DNA of 64,000 bases from Unio delphinus (lineage: Eukaryota; Mollusca; Bivalvia; Unionida; Unionidae): contig JAQISU010000097.1 in assembly GCA_029339505.1 (NCBI GenBank), positions 5,671,001 to 5,735,000 on the forward strand. Reading direction: 5' to 3'. Positions 52,575-64,000 of this stretch are shown here, in pieces. The translations under genes were made by a program, and so were the position numbers. Position 1 is the first letter of the stretch. Each line of letters begins with the position of its first letter. Below the pieces are notes generated by a model. The model was not told the DNA's origin and did no database searches. It saw only the letters and a list, made by a program, of their open reading frames with translations.

Positions 52575-53845
52575 TGAAACCTTACTGCTAATTTTGTATG
52601 AAACCTTAATTCTAATTTTGTATGAAACCATATGCTAATTTTGTATGAAACCTTAATTCTAAGCTTGTATAAAACCTTACTGCTAATTTTGTATGAAACC
52701 TAAATGCTAATTTTGTATGCAACATAATGCTAATTTTGTATGCAACACTAATGCTAGTTTTTTATGAAACCTTACGGCTAATTCTGTATGAAACCTTAAT
52801 GCTAATTTTGTATGAAATCTTAATTCTAAGCTTGTATAAAACCTTACTAATTTTGTATGAAACCTAAATGCTAATTTTGTATGCAACATAATGCTAATTT
52901 TGTATGAAATCTTAATTCTAAGCTTGTATAAAACCTTAATGCTAATTTTGTATGAAACCTTACTGGTAATTCTGTATGAAACCTTAATGCTAATTTTGTA
53001 TGAAATCTTAATTCTAAGCTTGTATAAAACCTTAATGCTAATTTTGTATGAAACCTTACTGGTAATTCTGTATGAAACCTTAATGCTAATTTTGTATGAA
53101 ATCTTAATTCTAAGCTTGTATAAAACCTTAATGCTAATTTTGTATGAAACCTTACGGCTAATTCTGTATGAAACCTTAATGCTAATTTTGTATGAAATCT
53201 TAATTCTAAGCTTGTATAAAACCTTAATGCTAATTTTGTATGAAACCTTACTGGTAATTCTGTATGAAACCTTAATGCTAATTTTGTATGAAATCTTAAT
53301 TCTAAGCTTGTATAAAACCTTAATGCTAATTTTGTATGAAACCTTACGGCTAATTCTGTATGAAACCTTAATGCTAATTTTGTATGAAATCTTAATTCTA
53401 AGCTTGTATAAAACCTTAATGCTAATTTTGTATGAAACCTTACTGGTAATTCTGTATGAAACCTTAATGCTAATTTTGTATGAAACCTTACTGGTAATTC
53501 TGTATGAAACCTTAATGCTAATTTTGTATGAAACCTTACTGGTAATTCTGTATGAAACCTTAATGCTAATTTTGTATGAAACCTTACTGGTAATTCTGTA
53601 TGAAACACTAATGCTAATTTTGTATGAAACCTTACTGGTAATTCTGTATGAAACCTTAATGCTAATTTTGTATGAAACCATATGCTAATTTTGTATGAAA
53701 CCTTAATTCTAAACTTGTATGAAACCTTACTTCTAATTTTGTATGAAACCTTACTGCTAATATTGTATGAAAACTATTGCTAAGTTTGTATGGAACACTG
53801 ATGCTAGTTTTTATGAAATCTTAATGCTAATTTTTTATGAAAGGA
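52575..53845. repeat. 1.27-kb satellite, 24-bp unit with higher-order pattern
   Basis: About fifty copies of a 24-bp unit such as AATGCTAATTTTGTATGAAA, arranged in larger blocks in which ATTCTAAGCTTGTATAAAAC variants recur roughly every 122 bp. Because 24 is divisible by three, long open frames exist in two minus frames and one plus frame; these are repeat artefacts. Confidence 0.95.
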
Positions 53846-54188
53846 ACCCAATTAAGAGGCAAAAACACATCATCACTGAATGAATTATTTTTGCTTTATC
53901 TCATAATCTAAGAAAATCCATCAAGGCATTATAATTAAGTTTAAATATGAAAATGGAAGTGGTTTTGGTCAGAATACCATGACCCTAGGTTAGAAGGGCA
54001 AGAGTGCATGTTTTTAATGAACTACGTTCATTTAATGAAGATTCAAGTATAAAGAAAATCACATCATCAACAACAACAAAAAAACTGTAAAAAAAAAAAA
54101 CCAAAACAATCATTTTTCTCCTCAGCTGTGACTTTCACCTCAAAGTCAAAAGAGGAACCACGCATGATAGTATAGTATAGACTGTCAG

Positions 54189-54348
54189 TTTCATAATGAT
54201 TCATATCAAATACAATATTGAAGATTATACATTGTCCATTTCATAATTATTCATATCAAATACAATATTGAAGATTATACATTGTCCATTTCATGATGAT
54301 TCATATCAAATAGAATATAGCAGATAATACATTGTCAATTTCATGATG
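54189..54348. repeat. Three-copy tandem repeat, about 52 bp
   Basis: Unit contains GATTCATATCAAATACAATA and TACATTGTCCATTTCAT. Confidence 0.85.
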
Positions 54349-54680
54349 ATCCATGGCAAGTAAAATGAGAATCTATCAAAGGGAAGGAATTATTTGCAAA
54401 TGAAAAACTTGAACAAAACCTTAACATACTATTATTGCTGTTGCTGCTTCTGACAACGAAAGTGACAGCTATGTCTCATCTGCCACTAATGCAGATTCTG
54501 CAACAACATAATAATACTTGAAGATTGTTGACAGTAAAAAAAAAAAATATTAACAAAAGTAGAACTAAAAGAAAGCTTACAAATTTAAAGATTGCTATTT
54601 GGTAATAAAATTATCGTCAATTCCCTTCCTATGAGTACTATTTGTCAACGTGAGGCTATGAGACGTCCTGGGAAACGCTG

Positions 54681-54817
54681 TTATGACTTGGTCATGATTT
54701 TCAGATACTGTAAGGCATTGTGGGCAGCTTGGGCATGGGATTCATCAACGGTGGGGCCAGTCCCATGGCAGACAGCTATTGGCATGGTGGACAGCTGAAC
54801 CAAACACTGGTGTAGTC
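54681..54817 (-). CDS. TARBP2: TARBP2/PRKRA-like gene, terminal exon
   Basis: Acceptor TCTTCTATAG precedes 54,817 and the exon codes for 45 codons to TAA at 54,681. It encodes the second half of the atypical third dsRNA-binding domain: HQCLVQLSTMPIAVCHGTG and then AAHNALQYLKIM, just before the end. This C-terminal signature is diagnostic for the TARBP2/PRKRA/Loquacious family, whose third domain binds Dicer and not RNA. The first two bases complete the Gly codon left open by the 58,172 exon, so the exons splice in phase. Gene symbol is by family; orthology between TARBP2 and PRKRA is not resolved. Confidence 0.85.
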
Positions 54818-55292
54818 CTATAGAAGAGGAAATAATCTCCATGAATTAATCTCATATTGGAAATAAAAAAGTGCAAAATAAAATATGACAGAACAAAAAA
54901 GATCCTTAAACTGATGATTTTTTTGACTGGTTCTCAAAAATGGTATGCAAAATGTGAGATTCCACACAAAAAACTTGCACAGTTCATTTAAAGCTATCAT
55001 TTAATGTTAAACTTTGATCTGGTCTGAGGGCTACAGTTAGTGGAAAATAAACTGACACAGTTTCAAAATATTGTTACAATTAACAGTACAGTTTATCTTC
55101 AAGGTGCTCTACATGCAATCTGTAGTAATTATGGCATTGAAAAAGTGGGAAATATCCATGTTTGTTTACTCTTAAAAAAAACTGTAACAAGATTTTAATG
55201 ATGTCATATGCAGCATATGCAGGTAGTGTAATGAGTATGTCTAAATTATATGAAACAAATTGCAACAAAATGTGGAAATGCCATTTGTCCAT

Positions 55293-55488
<196 letters not shown>

Positions 55489-55744
55489 ATGTGCAAACAG
55501 AATGAATCAAAAATGCAAGATACTGGAGTATAAAGCCCAAGAAACCCCCCCTTCTGATTAATTGCTTTTCCCATGTCTTTTAAAGAAAGAAATTCATCCA
55601 ATGACAATAATTAAAACTATTTTTAAAAAATTCTGAAAGTTTTAATGCGTTAGGAAATAAAAATTACAGACTCTGAAACTCAAAACATTTCACACAAAGA
55701 CGTTTCCAGAATATTCAGTACACGACTGATGTGACACTATACCT

Positions 55745-55975
55745 AGGGGCCTAGAGTGGTCTAAAGCGCTCACCGTTACGATTCACTGCCATCTCACCTC
55801 TTTCTGTGTGGGTTCCAGTCTCAGATTCAGCCAATGTGGGTATGTGAGAAAGCTTGCCAGTGTCTTCTCATGGGTCAGTGATTCTTTCCGGGGGTTTTCC
55901 CCGGGTTCTTCCGCCACCATTAATACTGGCATATCATGTGCTGGAAAATGGTGTTAAATCCTACAACAACGACAC
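55745..55975 (+). mobile_element. tRNA-derived SINE, copy 2
   Basis: Plus-oriented. tRNA-like head with GAGTGGTCTAAAGCGCTC and box-B-like GGGTTCCAGTCTC, conserved body (TTTCCGGGGGTTTTCC, CACCATTAATACTGGC), and an end AAATGGTGTTAAATCC. Confidence 0.75.
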
Positions 55976-56039
55976 TGTACCTGATGCACCTGAGGTCTTG
56001 AATGATTATGTGAAGATTTAACAATGTTTGATCACAGAC

Positions 56040-56225
56040 TTGTTTGAACATGGAACTGTTTGATCACAGGCTTGGTTGATCATGAAACTGTTTGATAATA
56101 CACCTGTTGATCATTGGATGTTTGATCATAAACCATTGATCAGAGACTGTTTGATCCTAGATCTCATGGATTTGATCCTAGATCTCATGGATTATTTGAT
56201 CCTAGATCTCATGGATTATTTGATC
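56040..56225. repeat. Short TTTGATCA-type and 24-bp tandem repeats
   Basis: Repeated TTTGATCATA blocks followed by three copies of TTTGATCCTAGATCTCATGG. Confidence 0.8.
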
Positions 56226-56477
56226 ATGTATGATTCAAGATTTAAAAAATGAATTAAAAATTTATAAGCGAAATTAAATACATGAAAAACATAGGTTTAC
56301 ATTTCTACAGTTACAAATTTGTGACTTCAAAGCGTAATAGAAATGCTAGCTAGTAACTGGTGCCGTTTCATTTAAATAGGCAACTGTTTACAAAAAACAC
56401 CCAACCATACATAGTATTAATTATTGGAAGAATATGGCAGTTAGATTTTACACCATGGTGTACCAGTAAATCTACCT

Positions 56478-56915
56478 TGTCAGTCAAATGAAATTAAAAA
56501 TTCACTCAAGAATACAAAGCATTTCAGTAGGTCGACCTAGCCATTCAATAAAACTTAAAAATTCACTCAAGAATACAAAGTCTTTCATTAGGTCAACCTA
56601 GCCAGTCAATTAAACTTAAAAATTCACTCAAGAATATGAAGCCTTTCTGTAGGTCGACCTTGACAGTCAATTAAACTTAAAAAGTCACTCAACAGGGCTG
56701 TGAACAGCATTTATGAAAAAAAGAGGGAAAATGTATGCCGGGGGTCGATGGGACTGCATAGGCCCCCTTGTAGGTCCTCCTGAATGTGCACCACATGGAT
56801 TTCTTTTCACAGAGTATTGTAATGATGTAAACTTCCTGAATGTACACCACATGGATTTCTTGTCACAGAGTACTGTAATGATGTAAACCTCCTGAATGTA
56901 CACCACATGGATTGT
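56478..56915. repeat. Two tandem arrays (about 62 bp and 54 bp)
   Basis: 56,478-56,692: three to four copies of a unit with AATTCACTCAAGAATACAAA and GGTCGACCTAGCCAGTCA. 56,770-56,912: almost three copies of a unit with CCTGAATGTACACCACATGG. Confidence 0.85.
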
Positions 56916-58171
56916 ATTGATGTATTGGCGTGTTTAGTTTTTCAAGGCCAGTTTGCAATAAGATTTAAAACTTCACATTGGTTTGTGTAGCAATATAACA
57001 TATGATGTAATATTTTAAATGGAAATTTTTCTGACTACCACACAGATACAAACATATCTGTTCACTGATGTATTAATGAAGATGTTTATATGAGGTCTGG
57101 CTCTGTTTAAAGCGGTATTTATTGCAAATTTATACCAAGTCTATATACCTCTCTGTGATCATGTATCACATTTGTTCACCAAAACAATGCAGTGTTATAA
57201 AAACTTTGCATGAAGGTTTAAATACAAAACTGTTCTTAAAGTTGTTTTGCATTATAAATTGTCTTATAATGAGTGAATCAAAATAGTATAACTCGACTGA
57301 TCAATAATAGATTGTTCTGGGGAATGATAAAAGTCCAAGGATACCCAAATATTGGGAACAGGTTTTTCTGTGGCTCCACCTTTTGAAAAGATAACTGGTT
57401 ATGATAACAAATTACCAACAAATGATTATGTCATTACTGTCTTTGAGGATTGATGGCCTAAGACCCCAATTTGTCCTCAAATGACTCTGGGGATGAATAA
57501 ATCTCTGGATAATTCACAGCCCTGACTCGCTCATACTACAAAGCCATTCAATAGATGCGCTTTGTAAGCTTGTCAGTCAAATATATTAAAAAATACACTG
57601 CATGATTCTTTCAGTTCTTTACAGTTTCCCATAATCCCATTATGTAATTTGTATAAAATAATTTTATTACAGGTTTCACTCCAGCATTTTGAGTAAAATG
57701 TTATAAATAAAAAAGCATTCAGTTTGTTTAAAAATGAATTGGTGGGTTATTTTCTAATTTTCTCTAACAATTAAAATTTCCATATTTTGTAAATTGAAAT
57801 GTGTTTTACTCCATGAAGTATGATCAAACATCCTATGATGAAATAGTCCTGTGATCAATGAATGGCTTATATCAATCAGCTAATAGTAAATGGTACTGAC
57901 ATAATATGTCAACGCTAATGAGAATGCAGAAATAAGGATGGGCAACCCCATATATCCCGATTGTTACTCAAAAAAACCAGTTATCACCACCCGCATCACA
58001 AAACTCTTGAATGACTGCATGTAAGCTGTAGCGATAATGCAGAAATATACATGCATAAATCCATGAATCTGATCCTTTCCTCACAATCTGCACCCTACCT
58101 CAACTACACAAGTACAGAATATCTCTATGTGTAATTCAGACATCCTGAACCAAATTCCAAAACGATCTTAC
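56916..58171. other. Intronic sequence
   Basis: No exon or element seen between the tandem arrays and the 58,172 exon. Confidence 0.5.
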
Positions 58172-58337
58172 CTGAAGCACTGAGCTCCGGAATATCTGTA
58201 TATGTGACTTCAAACCTCTGGACCTCCGCTATTTCCTGTAACATCTGGCAATAGTTTGTGGAAGGAAGGTTCAGCTGTTTGTCCTGAAGGTTCTTTATTT
58301 GTTTATTAGCATTCTTAACCATCTTTTGGTAGAATCT
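58172..58337 (-). CDS. TARBP2: TARBP2/PRKRA-like gene, exon with start of third dsRBD
   Basis: Acceptor CTCCTGTGCAG before 58,337 and donor TTCAG|GTAAGA at 58,171. The exon encodes a basic helical lead (RFYQKMVKNANKQIKNL) and then YCQMLQEIAEVQRFEVTYTD and IPELSAS, the first part of the third dsRBD. It ends one base into a codon, in phase with the terminal exon 3.35 kb away. Family role: Dicer partner in small-RNA loading. Confidence 0.85.
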
Positions 58338-58504
58338 CTGCACAGGAGAAAAATGAAACTTTTGGGGAAAAAGACACAAACATTCAACAATGGTTCTGCA
58401 GAAAATGATTTCTCATCTGTTAAACATCCAATGATGCAAAACAACATTAATTGCAAATTCTTTAACATACAATTACTGATGCTCTTGGAAAAGCAATAGT
58501 GTTC

Positions 58505-59112
58505 ATACTTTTGAGGAAAGCGACATCGTTAACGATACTGAGAAATGTTATTTGTTAATGTTCCTGGGACAGCGACATTGTTAACGATACTGAGAAATGT
58601 TATTTGTTAATGTTCCTGGGGCAGCGACATTGTTAATGCTATTGAGAAATGCTATTTGTTAATGTTCCTGGAACAACAACATTGTTAATGCTATTGAGAA
58701 ATGTTATTTGTTAATGTTCCTGGGACAGTGACATTGTTGATGCTATTGCCAAATGCTATTTGTTACTGTTCCTGGGACAGGGACATTGTTAATGCTATTG
58801 AGAAATGCTATTTGTTAATGTTCCTGGGACAGCAACATTGTTAATGCTATCGAGAAATGTTATTTCTTAATGTTCCTAGGACAACAACATTGTTGATGCT
58901 ATTGCAAAATGCTATTTGTTAATGTTCCTGGGACAGGGACATTGTTAATGCTATTGAGAAATGTTATTTGTTAATGTTCCTGGGACAGCAACATTGTTGA
59001 TGCTATCGAGAAATGTTATTTCTTAATGTTCCTAGGACAGCGACATTGTTAATGCTATTGCAAAATGCTATCTGTTAATGTTCCTGGGACAGCGACATTG
59101 TTAATGCTATTG
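58505..59112. repeat. Minisatellite, about 52-bp unit
   Basis: About twelve copies of a unit containing GTTATTTGTTAATGTTCCTG and GACAGCGACATTGTTAATGC, in the intron of the TARBP2-like gene. Confidence 0.92.
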
Positions 59113-59770
59113 AGAAACTGATATCCATCATTGTCTCAGCACTAGAAAATGCAGAACATAAAAAAATAAAACAAACAGGCATTGGTCACTATACCAGTCT
59201 TTTACAGGATTGATTTAAGTACAAGGCCAACTTTGATCAAAGCAAAATCCTTCTCACCACAAGACAGCACCCTAAGCACTAAGTAAATGATTGATTTTTT
59301 TGCTGATTAGCATTTACGCCACATCAAGACAGAAAAGGTTATAGTAAAATGCCAAATATGGATGGAAACTAAGGATGTTGACCTGGCCTGGTCTTGGAAG
59401 AATTTTACAACCATGCTCTTCTGCTTGCAAGAGTGCCAACTGTTGACTCCGCTCAATTAACATTATGGTAACTGAGTAGTGCAATTAATTCTTCATTATC
59501 ATGTTCTGGTGGAATCAAATGATGGAGGTTTTATTTAGTCTATAATGAAAACCATGTATTTTGTATTCCTTCAATGTATATACTTTACAATGAAGGTAGC
59601 TGATATTTCATTCTTCCATAGTTCTCTACGTAGTAATATGATAAAGCTAAAATATTAACATCAGTAACCAAGGTCTAATAAATACTTTAAATAAGTCCTA
59701 ATATTTTATTTGTAAGATATATCAACCTAGGGAGCAATCCAAAACGTTTTGATTTAAGCTTGAAGCTAAC

Positions 59771-59860
59771 CTGAATCTCTTTAGTCTGTTTGGGATTAGC
59801 TACAGGGATCTTCTTTGAGCCCTCCTTCAGAGCTGTATAGGATGCTTTAGGTTCTAGATT
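59771..59860 (-). CDS. TARBP2: TARBP2/PRKRA-like gene, 30-codon linker exon
   Basis: Acceptor TTTTTCCAG before 59,860 and donor CAG|GTTAGC at 59,770. It encodes NLEPKASYTALKEG and KIPVANPKQTKEIQ, both ends phase 0, matching the next exon. This is the flexible linker between the second and third dsRBDs. Confidence 0.6.
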
Positions 59861-60788
59861 CTGGAAAAATTTAAGCAGAAACTATTTATATTCTCTAAAT
59901 TTCACAACAATATTCCAGTCTAGAAATAATGCATTCGACTGTTGCATACAAGCCAACCCCTGACGAGGAAAACGCATCCAAGTGGTCAAAAAGTGGAATC
60001 CAGGCAGAAAAAATGTAATCCACATACAACATGCTAAAATTTCAATAAACAATGATTTATTTGCCAATCTTGTTTTTAACATCCTTTACTGTTTCAAGTT
60101 TTTATATGTAGCACTTTTAGCTTAACACAAATAGACTAGAAACCATCTTAAGACTTAGCGCCAAAAATATTAAAATTCTTTCCACATGGCCGGAAATAGA
60201 TGTCACATGATGCTACACTCTTGTCTTAATATTCATAGGATTCTGTTATTTTTTTTTTGTTACTTTATTGCCTTTTTCTAATTTATCTGGGAAATTTTTT
60301 AAAGGAGATACTTTTGCTCACATGAATGCATAGAGTAAAATAAAATATACTTTTTAACACCAAAATATCTTTAGACTGGTTCTGCAGCAAAGATGAATAA
60401 GAATGTGGAATCTGCACATAAAGATTAAATTTAGAAAACCAGTCTGTTCTCTCCTCACTAAGCATACAGATGCTATAAACAGAATTAGAGGTCGACAGTA
60501 GAACCGTACTCTTATATTGTAGTTATGTAAAAACCATCTTTTCTAAAATACGGTCTGTGGAATTAATGGAATGTTAATAATAACGAAAAAGCAATAGAAT
60601 TTTTTGAGAGGTGGATATACCGATAAAACGTAATCCATATACATTTAAGCATAACCAGTAATTTAGTGAAAAAAAACGTAATGATTATGCCAAAAGCACA
60701 ATGGTTGGCATGTATGCTGTTGTCCTCGGCAGTTATACTTGAGAAACAACTGCAGTGAAATCAATTGACTGTCAATGAGACAACTCAC

Positions 60789-60917
60789 CTCTACACAGGT
60801 GTGTATCTCATGTTTGATTTTCTCCGGGTGGGTTGGACATATTGTGACAGCATGTGCTAGGTTATACATGGTAGCCAGTACAGAGGTTGAGGAAGACCCC
60901 AGAAAACCCATGGGAAA
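60789..60917 (-). CDS. Candidate 43-codon exon partly derived from a SINE
   Basis: Bounded by CCTGTAG (acceptor) and GAG|GTGAGT (donor), 129 bp long, open, and phase 0 on both sides, so it would fit between the exons at 62,338 and 59,860. However, the first two thirds match the body of the SINE family seen at 61,265. The last part, ICPTHPEKIKHEIHTCVE, is not SINE-like. It could be a true exon with a SINE nearby, an exonised SINE, or chance. Confidence 0.35.
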
Positions 60918-60985
60918 CTACAGGTAAGGTTTCTCATATATCCACATTGGAAATGTCAGAGACTCAAACATGTGGAGACACTGGT
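60833..60985 (-). mobile_element. tRNA-derived SINE, copy 3 (partial)
   Basis: Matches the body of the 61,265 copy (CTGGCTACCATGTATAACCT, TTTCCCATGGGTTTTCTGGG on the minus strand) and ends in the box-B side (CATGTTTGAGTCTCTGAC). It overlaps the candidate exon at 60,789-60,917. Confidence 0.55.
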
Positions 60986-61264
60986 GAAATGGCAAGTGTC
61001 TATGTGTGTGATTTGATTTTTAAAATTTTTCAGTCATGTCGCTACATTTATAGTGATGTCTAGCACTGGGGCTTCATGCTGCAGACATATGTAGCATGAT
61101 GTCCCACAAAGTCACATTATCCTGACACCAGGTTGACCTGTCCTAACACTAACCTCTTAATGCTTAGCACCTAGCAAGGGATCTGTTAGTACCATTTTAT
61201 AAGCCTTTGGTATGACTCTGCTATGGTTGGGACCCGTAACCGCTCACATCTGAGGCTTGTTTTT

Positions 61265-61516
61265 TTTTTTGTGTTTGTTTTTTTATGGTTTAACACCATT
61301 TTTAAGCATGATATAGGCTATACATGGCGGCCAGTATTAATGGTGGAAAAAGAACCTGGAAAATCCCCGGAAAGAACCACCAACCCACGAGAAGCTACTG
61401 GCAAGCTTTCTCACATAACTACATTAGCCGAATCTTAGACTCGAACCCACGCAGACAGAGGTGAGATGGCAGTCATCCATAATGGACAGCGCTTTAGACC
61501 ACTCGGGCCCCCCCCC
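61265..61516 (-). mobile_element. tRNA-derived SINE, copy 4
   Basis: Best copy of the family. On the minus strand: GAGTGGTCTAAAGCGCTG, box B GGGTTCGAGTCT, body with TTTCCGGGGATTTTCC and CACCATTAATACTGGC, end AAAATGGTGTTAAACC. A C12 run (61,507-61,520) abuts its head. Confidence 0.75.
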
Positions 61517-62337
61517 CCCCTGCATCTGAGGCAGATCCTCTAACCATTAGGCTGCCAGGGCAAACTTATATTAGCATACAAAATTTACAGCTGATATTTG
61601 AATTAAATGTAACAATGTGGACAGACATTTATTTTTAAATAAATAATGAATAAAATATATCAAGATCATAGATATAAAGACCATGCAGCCAATTTCCATC
61701 ATGAACTGATTTCTTGGTACATTATAAAATAAAATGTCTGCAATATACATTCATGTAAACAATAATAATTATCAAGCAATAATATACTTATTACGTAACA
61801 AAGAAAAATGGTTAAGTTCTAATTAAATACCTTCCAACACCAATTTATATAATAACTTATTAAAGTGATCCACATTTCAATCATCATATTCGACCAAATA
61901 AGCACAAACCATGCTCCTTTTTCAAAACTGTTTGGTGAAAATGTTCTGGCAATGTATTTATTCTCATGAAATAATTGTTTTATTAGTAGATTTCTTCAGT
62001 ATGTATAGCCTTAATATGTAAAAGGCAAATGAGCGCAGGTATTGCTTGAGTCTGAGAGACTGAAGAATGAAAATAACACAACAAAGAAATATGAACTCCT
62101 ATTTCCCTCAACATTCAGAAACTGTCACAAACCTTTATATAAAAAAGAATTATAATGAACATTCATGAACATGAAATGGCCACCTGAAATTTCAAACTTT
62201 CACAGTCTGTGCAAAATCAGGCATATGCATACATACATCACAGCAAAATTTTTAAAAAAATAATGTCAAGCCACCTGTTTGTACATGTGTGTGTGTGTAT
62301 GTGAGTGTGTGTGTGTGTGTGTCAATGTACATCATAC

Positions 62338-62471
62338 CAGTGGTATAGAATCATCATCGTCGGATTCCTCAATAACCACATTGTTTCCGCTTTCCTCCAT
62401 CAACCCTCTTAAATGCTGCAGCATGTTGTTGGCCGCATTACGCTTTGCTGTTTTCTTTGAGCGTCCAGTAC
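62338..62471 (-). CDS. TARBP2: TARBP2/PRKRA-like gene, end of second dsRBD
   Basis: Acceptor AATATCAG before 62,471, donor CTG|GTATGA at 62,337. It encodes TGRSKKTAKRNAANNMLQHL, the C-terminal helix of a canonical RNA-binding dsRBD with the KKxAK contact motif, and then an acidic linker (VVIEESDDDDSIPL) as in TARBP2. Start phase requires an upstream exon; earlier exons (first dsRBD, rest of the second) are not seen between here and 64,000. Confidence 0.8.
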
Positions 62472-62473
62472 CT

Positions 62474-63500
62474 GATATTAAACAGTTCAAGATCATACTA
62501 ATTGTATTTTCCCTTCCATAATGCATGAAACTTCAACAGTTCAAGTCATAATAATTGTATTTTCTATTCCACAATGCAAGAAACTTCAACAGTTCAAGTC
62601 ATACTAATTGTATTTTCTATTCCACAATGCAAGAAACTTCAACAGTTCAAGTCATACTAATTGTATTTTCTATTCCACAATGCAAGAAACTTCAACAGTT
62701 CAAGTCATACTAATTGTATTTTCCCTTCCACAATGCAAGAAACTTCAACAGTTCAAGTCATACTAACTGTATTTTCCCTTCCATAATGCAAGAAACTTCA
62801 ACAGTTCAAGTCATACTAATTGTATTTTCTATTCCACAATGCAAGAAACTTCAACAGTTCAAGTCATACTAATTGTATTTTCCCTTCCACAATGCAAGAA
62901 ACTTCAGCAGTTCAAGTTATACTAATTGTATTTTCTATTCCACAATGCAAGAAACTTCAACATTTCAAGATCATACTAACTGTATTTTCATTCCACAAGG
63001 AAATAAACTTCAACAGTTCAAGTCATAATAATTGTATTTTCTATTCCACAATGCAAGAAACTTCAACAGTTCAAGTCATACTAATTGTATTTTCCCTTCC
63101 ATAATGCAAGAAACTTCAACAGTTCAAGTCATACTAATTGTATTTTCTATTCCACAATGCAAGAAACTTCAACAGTTCAAGTCATACTAATTGTATTTTC
63201 TATTCCACAATGCAAGAAACTTCAACAGTTCAAGTCATAATAATTGTATTTTCTATTCCACAATGCAAGAAACTTCAACAGTTCAAGTCATACTAATTGT
63301 ATTTTCTATTCCACAATGCAAGAAACTTCAACAGTTCAAGTCATACTAATTGTATTTTCCCCTCCACAATGCAAGAAACTTCAACAGTTCAAGTTATACT
63401 AATTGTATTTTCTATTCCACAATGCAAGAAACTTCAACAGTTCAATCATACTATTGTATTTTCCATTCCACAATGCAAGAAACTTCAACAGAATGCCAAA
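62474..63500. repeat. 1-kb minisatellite, 53-bp unit
   Basis: About nineteen copies of a unit with AACAGTTCAAGTCATACTAA, TTGTATTTTC and CACAATGCAAGAAACTTC. The first unit reaches to within a few bases of the acceptor of the exon at 62,471. Confidence 0.95.
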
Positions 63501-64000
63501 CAGCAGGTTATTTTATTATATAGTTTGCTATTTTAGTTGTATTGAAATTTTTGTGATTTAGTGGTCTAAGATAACACTAAAAAAAATCCCATAAAAAATA
63601 ACGACTCTGCATAATTAATGCTCAAAATTGATTTGATTCTGTGAAATTGGGGTTTTAAAAATATAGTGAAAAAGATTACACTTTGCTACAATGAATATTG
63701 TGTTCTCAGTGTATACTGTACAATAGATGAACCAGTTTCTTGTAAATTGTATTACAATTATTTACATAGTTCCAATGCATTTTCGATGATACATTTCCAG
63801 GTTTTCTTTCCAGGAAGAAATGATGTTTTTCAAGGCTCACATTAGCCCATTATTGAATGGAATTACAGAACATTTTAGATTATAAAAAAAATACATTTCC
63901 TAAATCTAAAGATGTTTCAATTTTCAAGACTCTCCAAAATATCTTAAGTCAAAGAAAATTATCATGTACAACACCACAAAATGTATCACAAGAAACAAAT
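63501..64000. other. AT-rich intronic or flanking sequence
   Basis: No exon seen. Upstream exons of the TARBP2-like gene are expected further right. Confidence 0.4.

Noticed and set aside
52707..53688. Three long frames (324, 265, 245 codons)
   Set aside because: All are translations of the 24-bp satellite in different frames and strands.
62474..63500. CRISPR-like array
   Set aside because: Units are contiguous near-identical repeats without unique spacers, in a eukaryotic intron.
62820..63536. Frames of 94 and 79 codons with repeated FHNARNFNSSSHT
   Set aside because: Translation of the 53-bp minisatellite.

Overview
The window is eukaryotic nuclear DNA from an invertebrate, most likely a marine mollusc or other lophotrochozoan. 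This is inferred from intron-bearing genes with canonical splice sites, an animal TARBP2/PRKRA-type dsRNA-binding gene, several tRNA-derived SINE copies, L2-like and RTE-like LINE pieces, a ZBED-type hAT transposon and very dense micro- and minisatellites. No species call is possible from sequence alone.

Bases 1-18,719 hold three members of one Polinton/Maverick (adintovirus-like) family. P1 (1-1,602) is the end of a copy that runs off the left edge: an open penton-like gene and a terminal inverted repeat (TIR). P2 (1,603-11,566) is the best-preserved copy. From its outer end inward it has TIR, packaging ATPase, phospholipase A2-like protein, retroviral-type integrase, a very large polymerase gene (family B polymerase, superfamily 1 helicase and a C-terminal HNH-like domain), a Cys-rich protein, a free-standing HNH endonuclease, an unknown protein, two minor virion-type proteins and the start of the major capsid gene. 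That capsid gene stops exactly where the P1 terminus begins, so P1 appears to have landed inside P2. P3 (about 12,190-18,719) is older. It carries the structural half of the same element (capsid, minor proteins, adenain-type protease, coiled-coil and membrane proteins, penton), broken by stops, frameshifts, a deletion and an 819-bp solo-LTR-like insertion.

The rest is host DNA. 18.7-24.8 kb is non-coding with tandem repeats. 24.8-26.9 kb (minus strand) is a leucine-rich-repeat protein with a mucin-like stalk and a probable GPI signal. 28,975-32,860 is a nearly complete hAT transposon with a perfect 8-bp target duplication, three exons and one frameshift. 35.7-46.2 kb (minus) is a probable two-exon gene for a disordered protein; its 7.8-kb intron collected a truncated RTE-like LINE, two L2-like 3' ends facing each other, a SINE and a long minisatellite. 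46.5-47.24 kb (minus) is a 246-codon gene with two consensus CRE sites upstream. 54.7-62.5 kb (minus) contains the 3' exons of a TARBP2/PRKRA/Loquacious-type gene, including the C-terminal third dsRBD, with its introns full of minisatellites; its 5' exons lie beyond or near the right edge.

In the Polintons the genes would work together as in the known family: integrase for insertion, protein-primed polymerase plus helicase for replication, ATPase and protease for packaging and maturation, and capsid, penton and minor proteins for a virion. None of the three copies is complete in this window.
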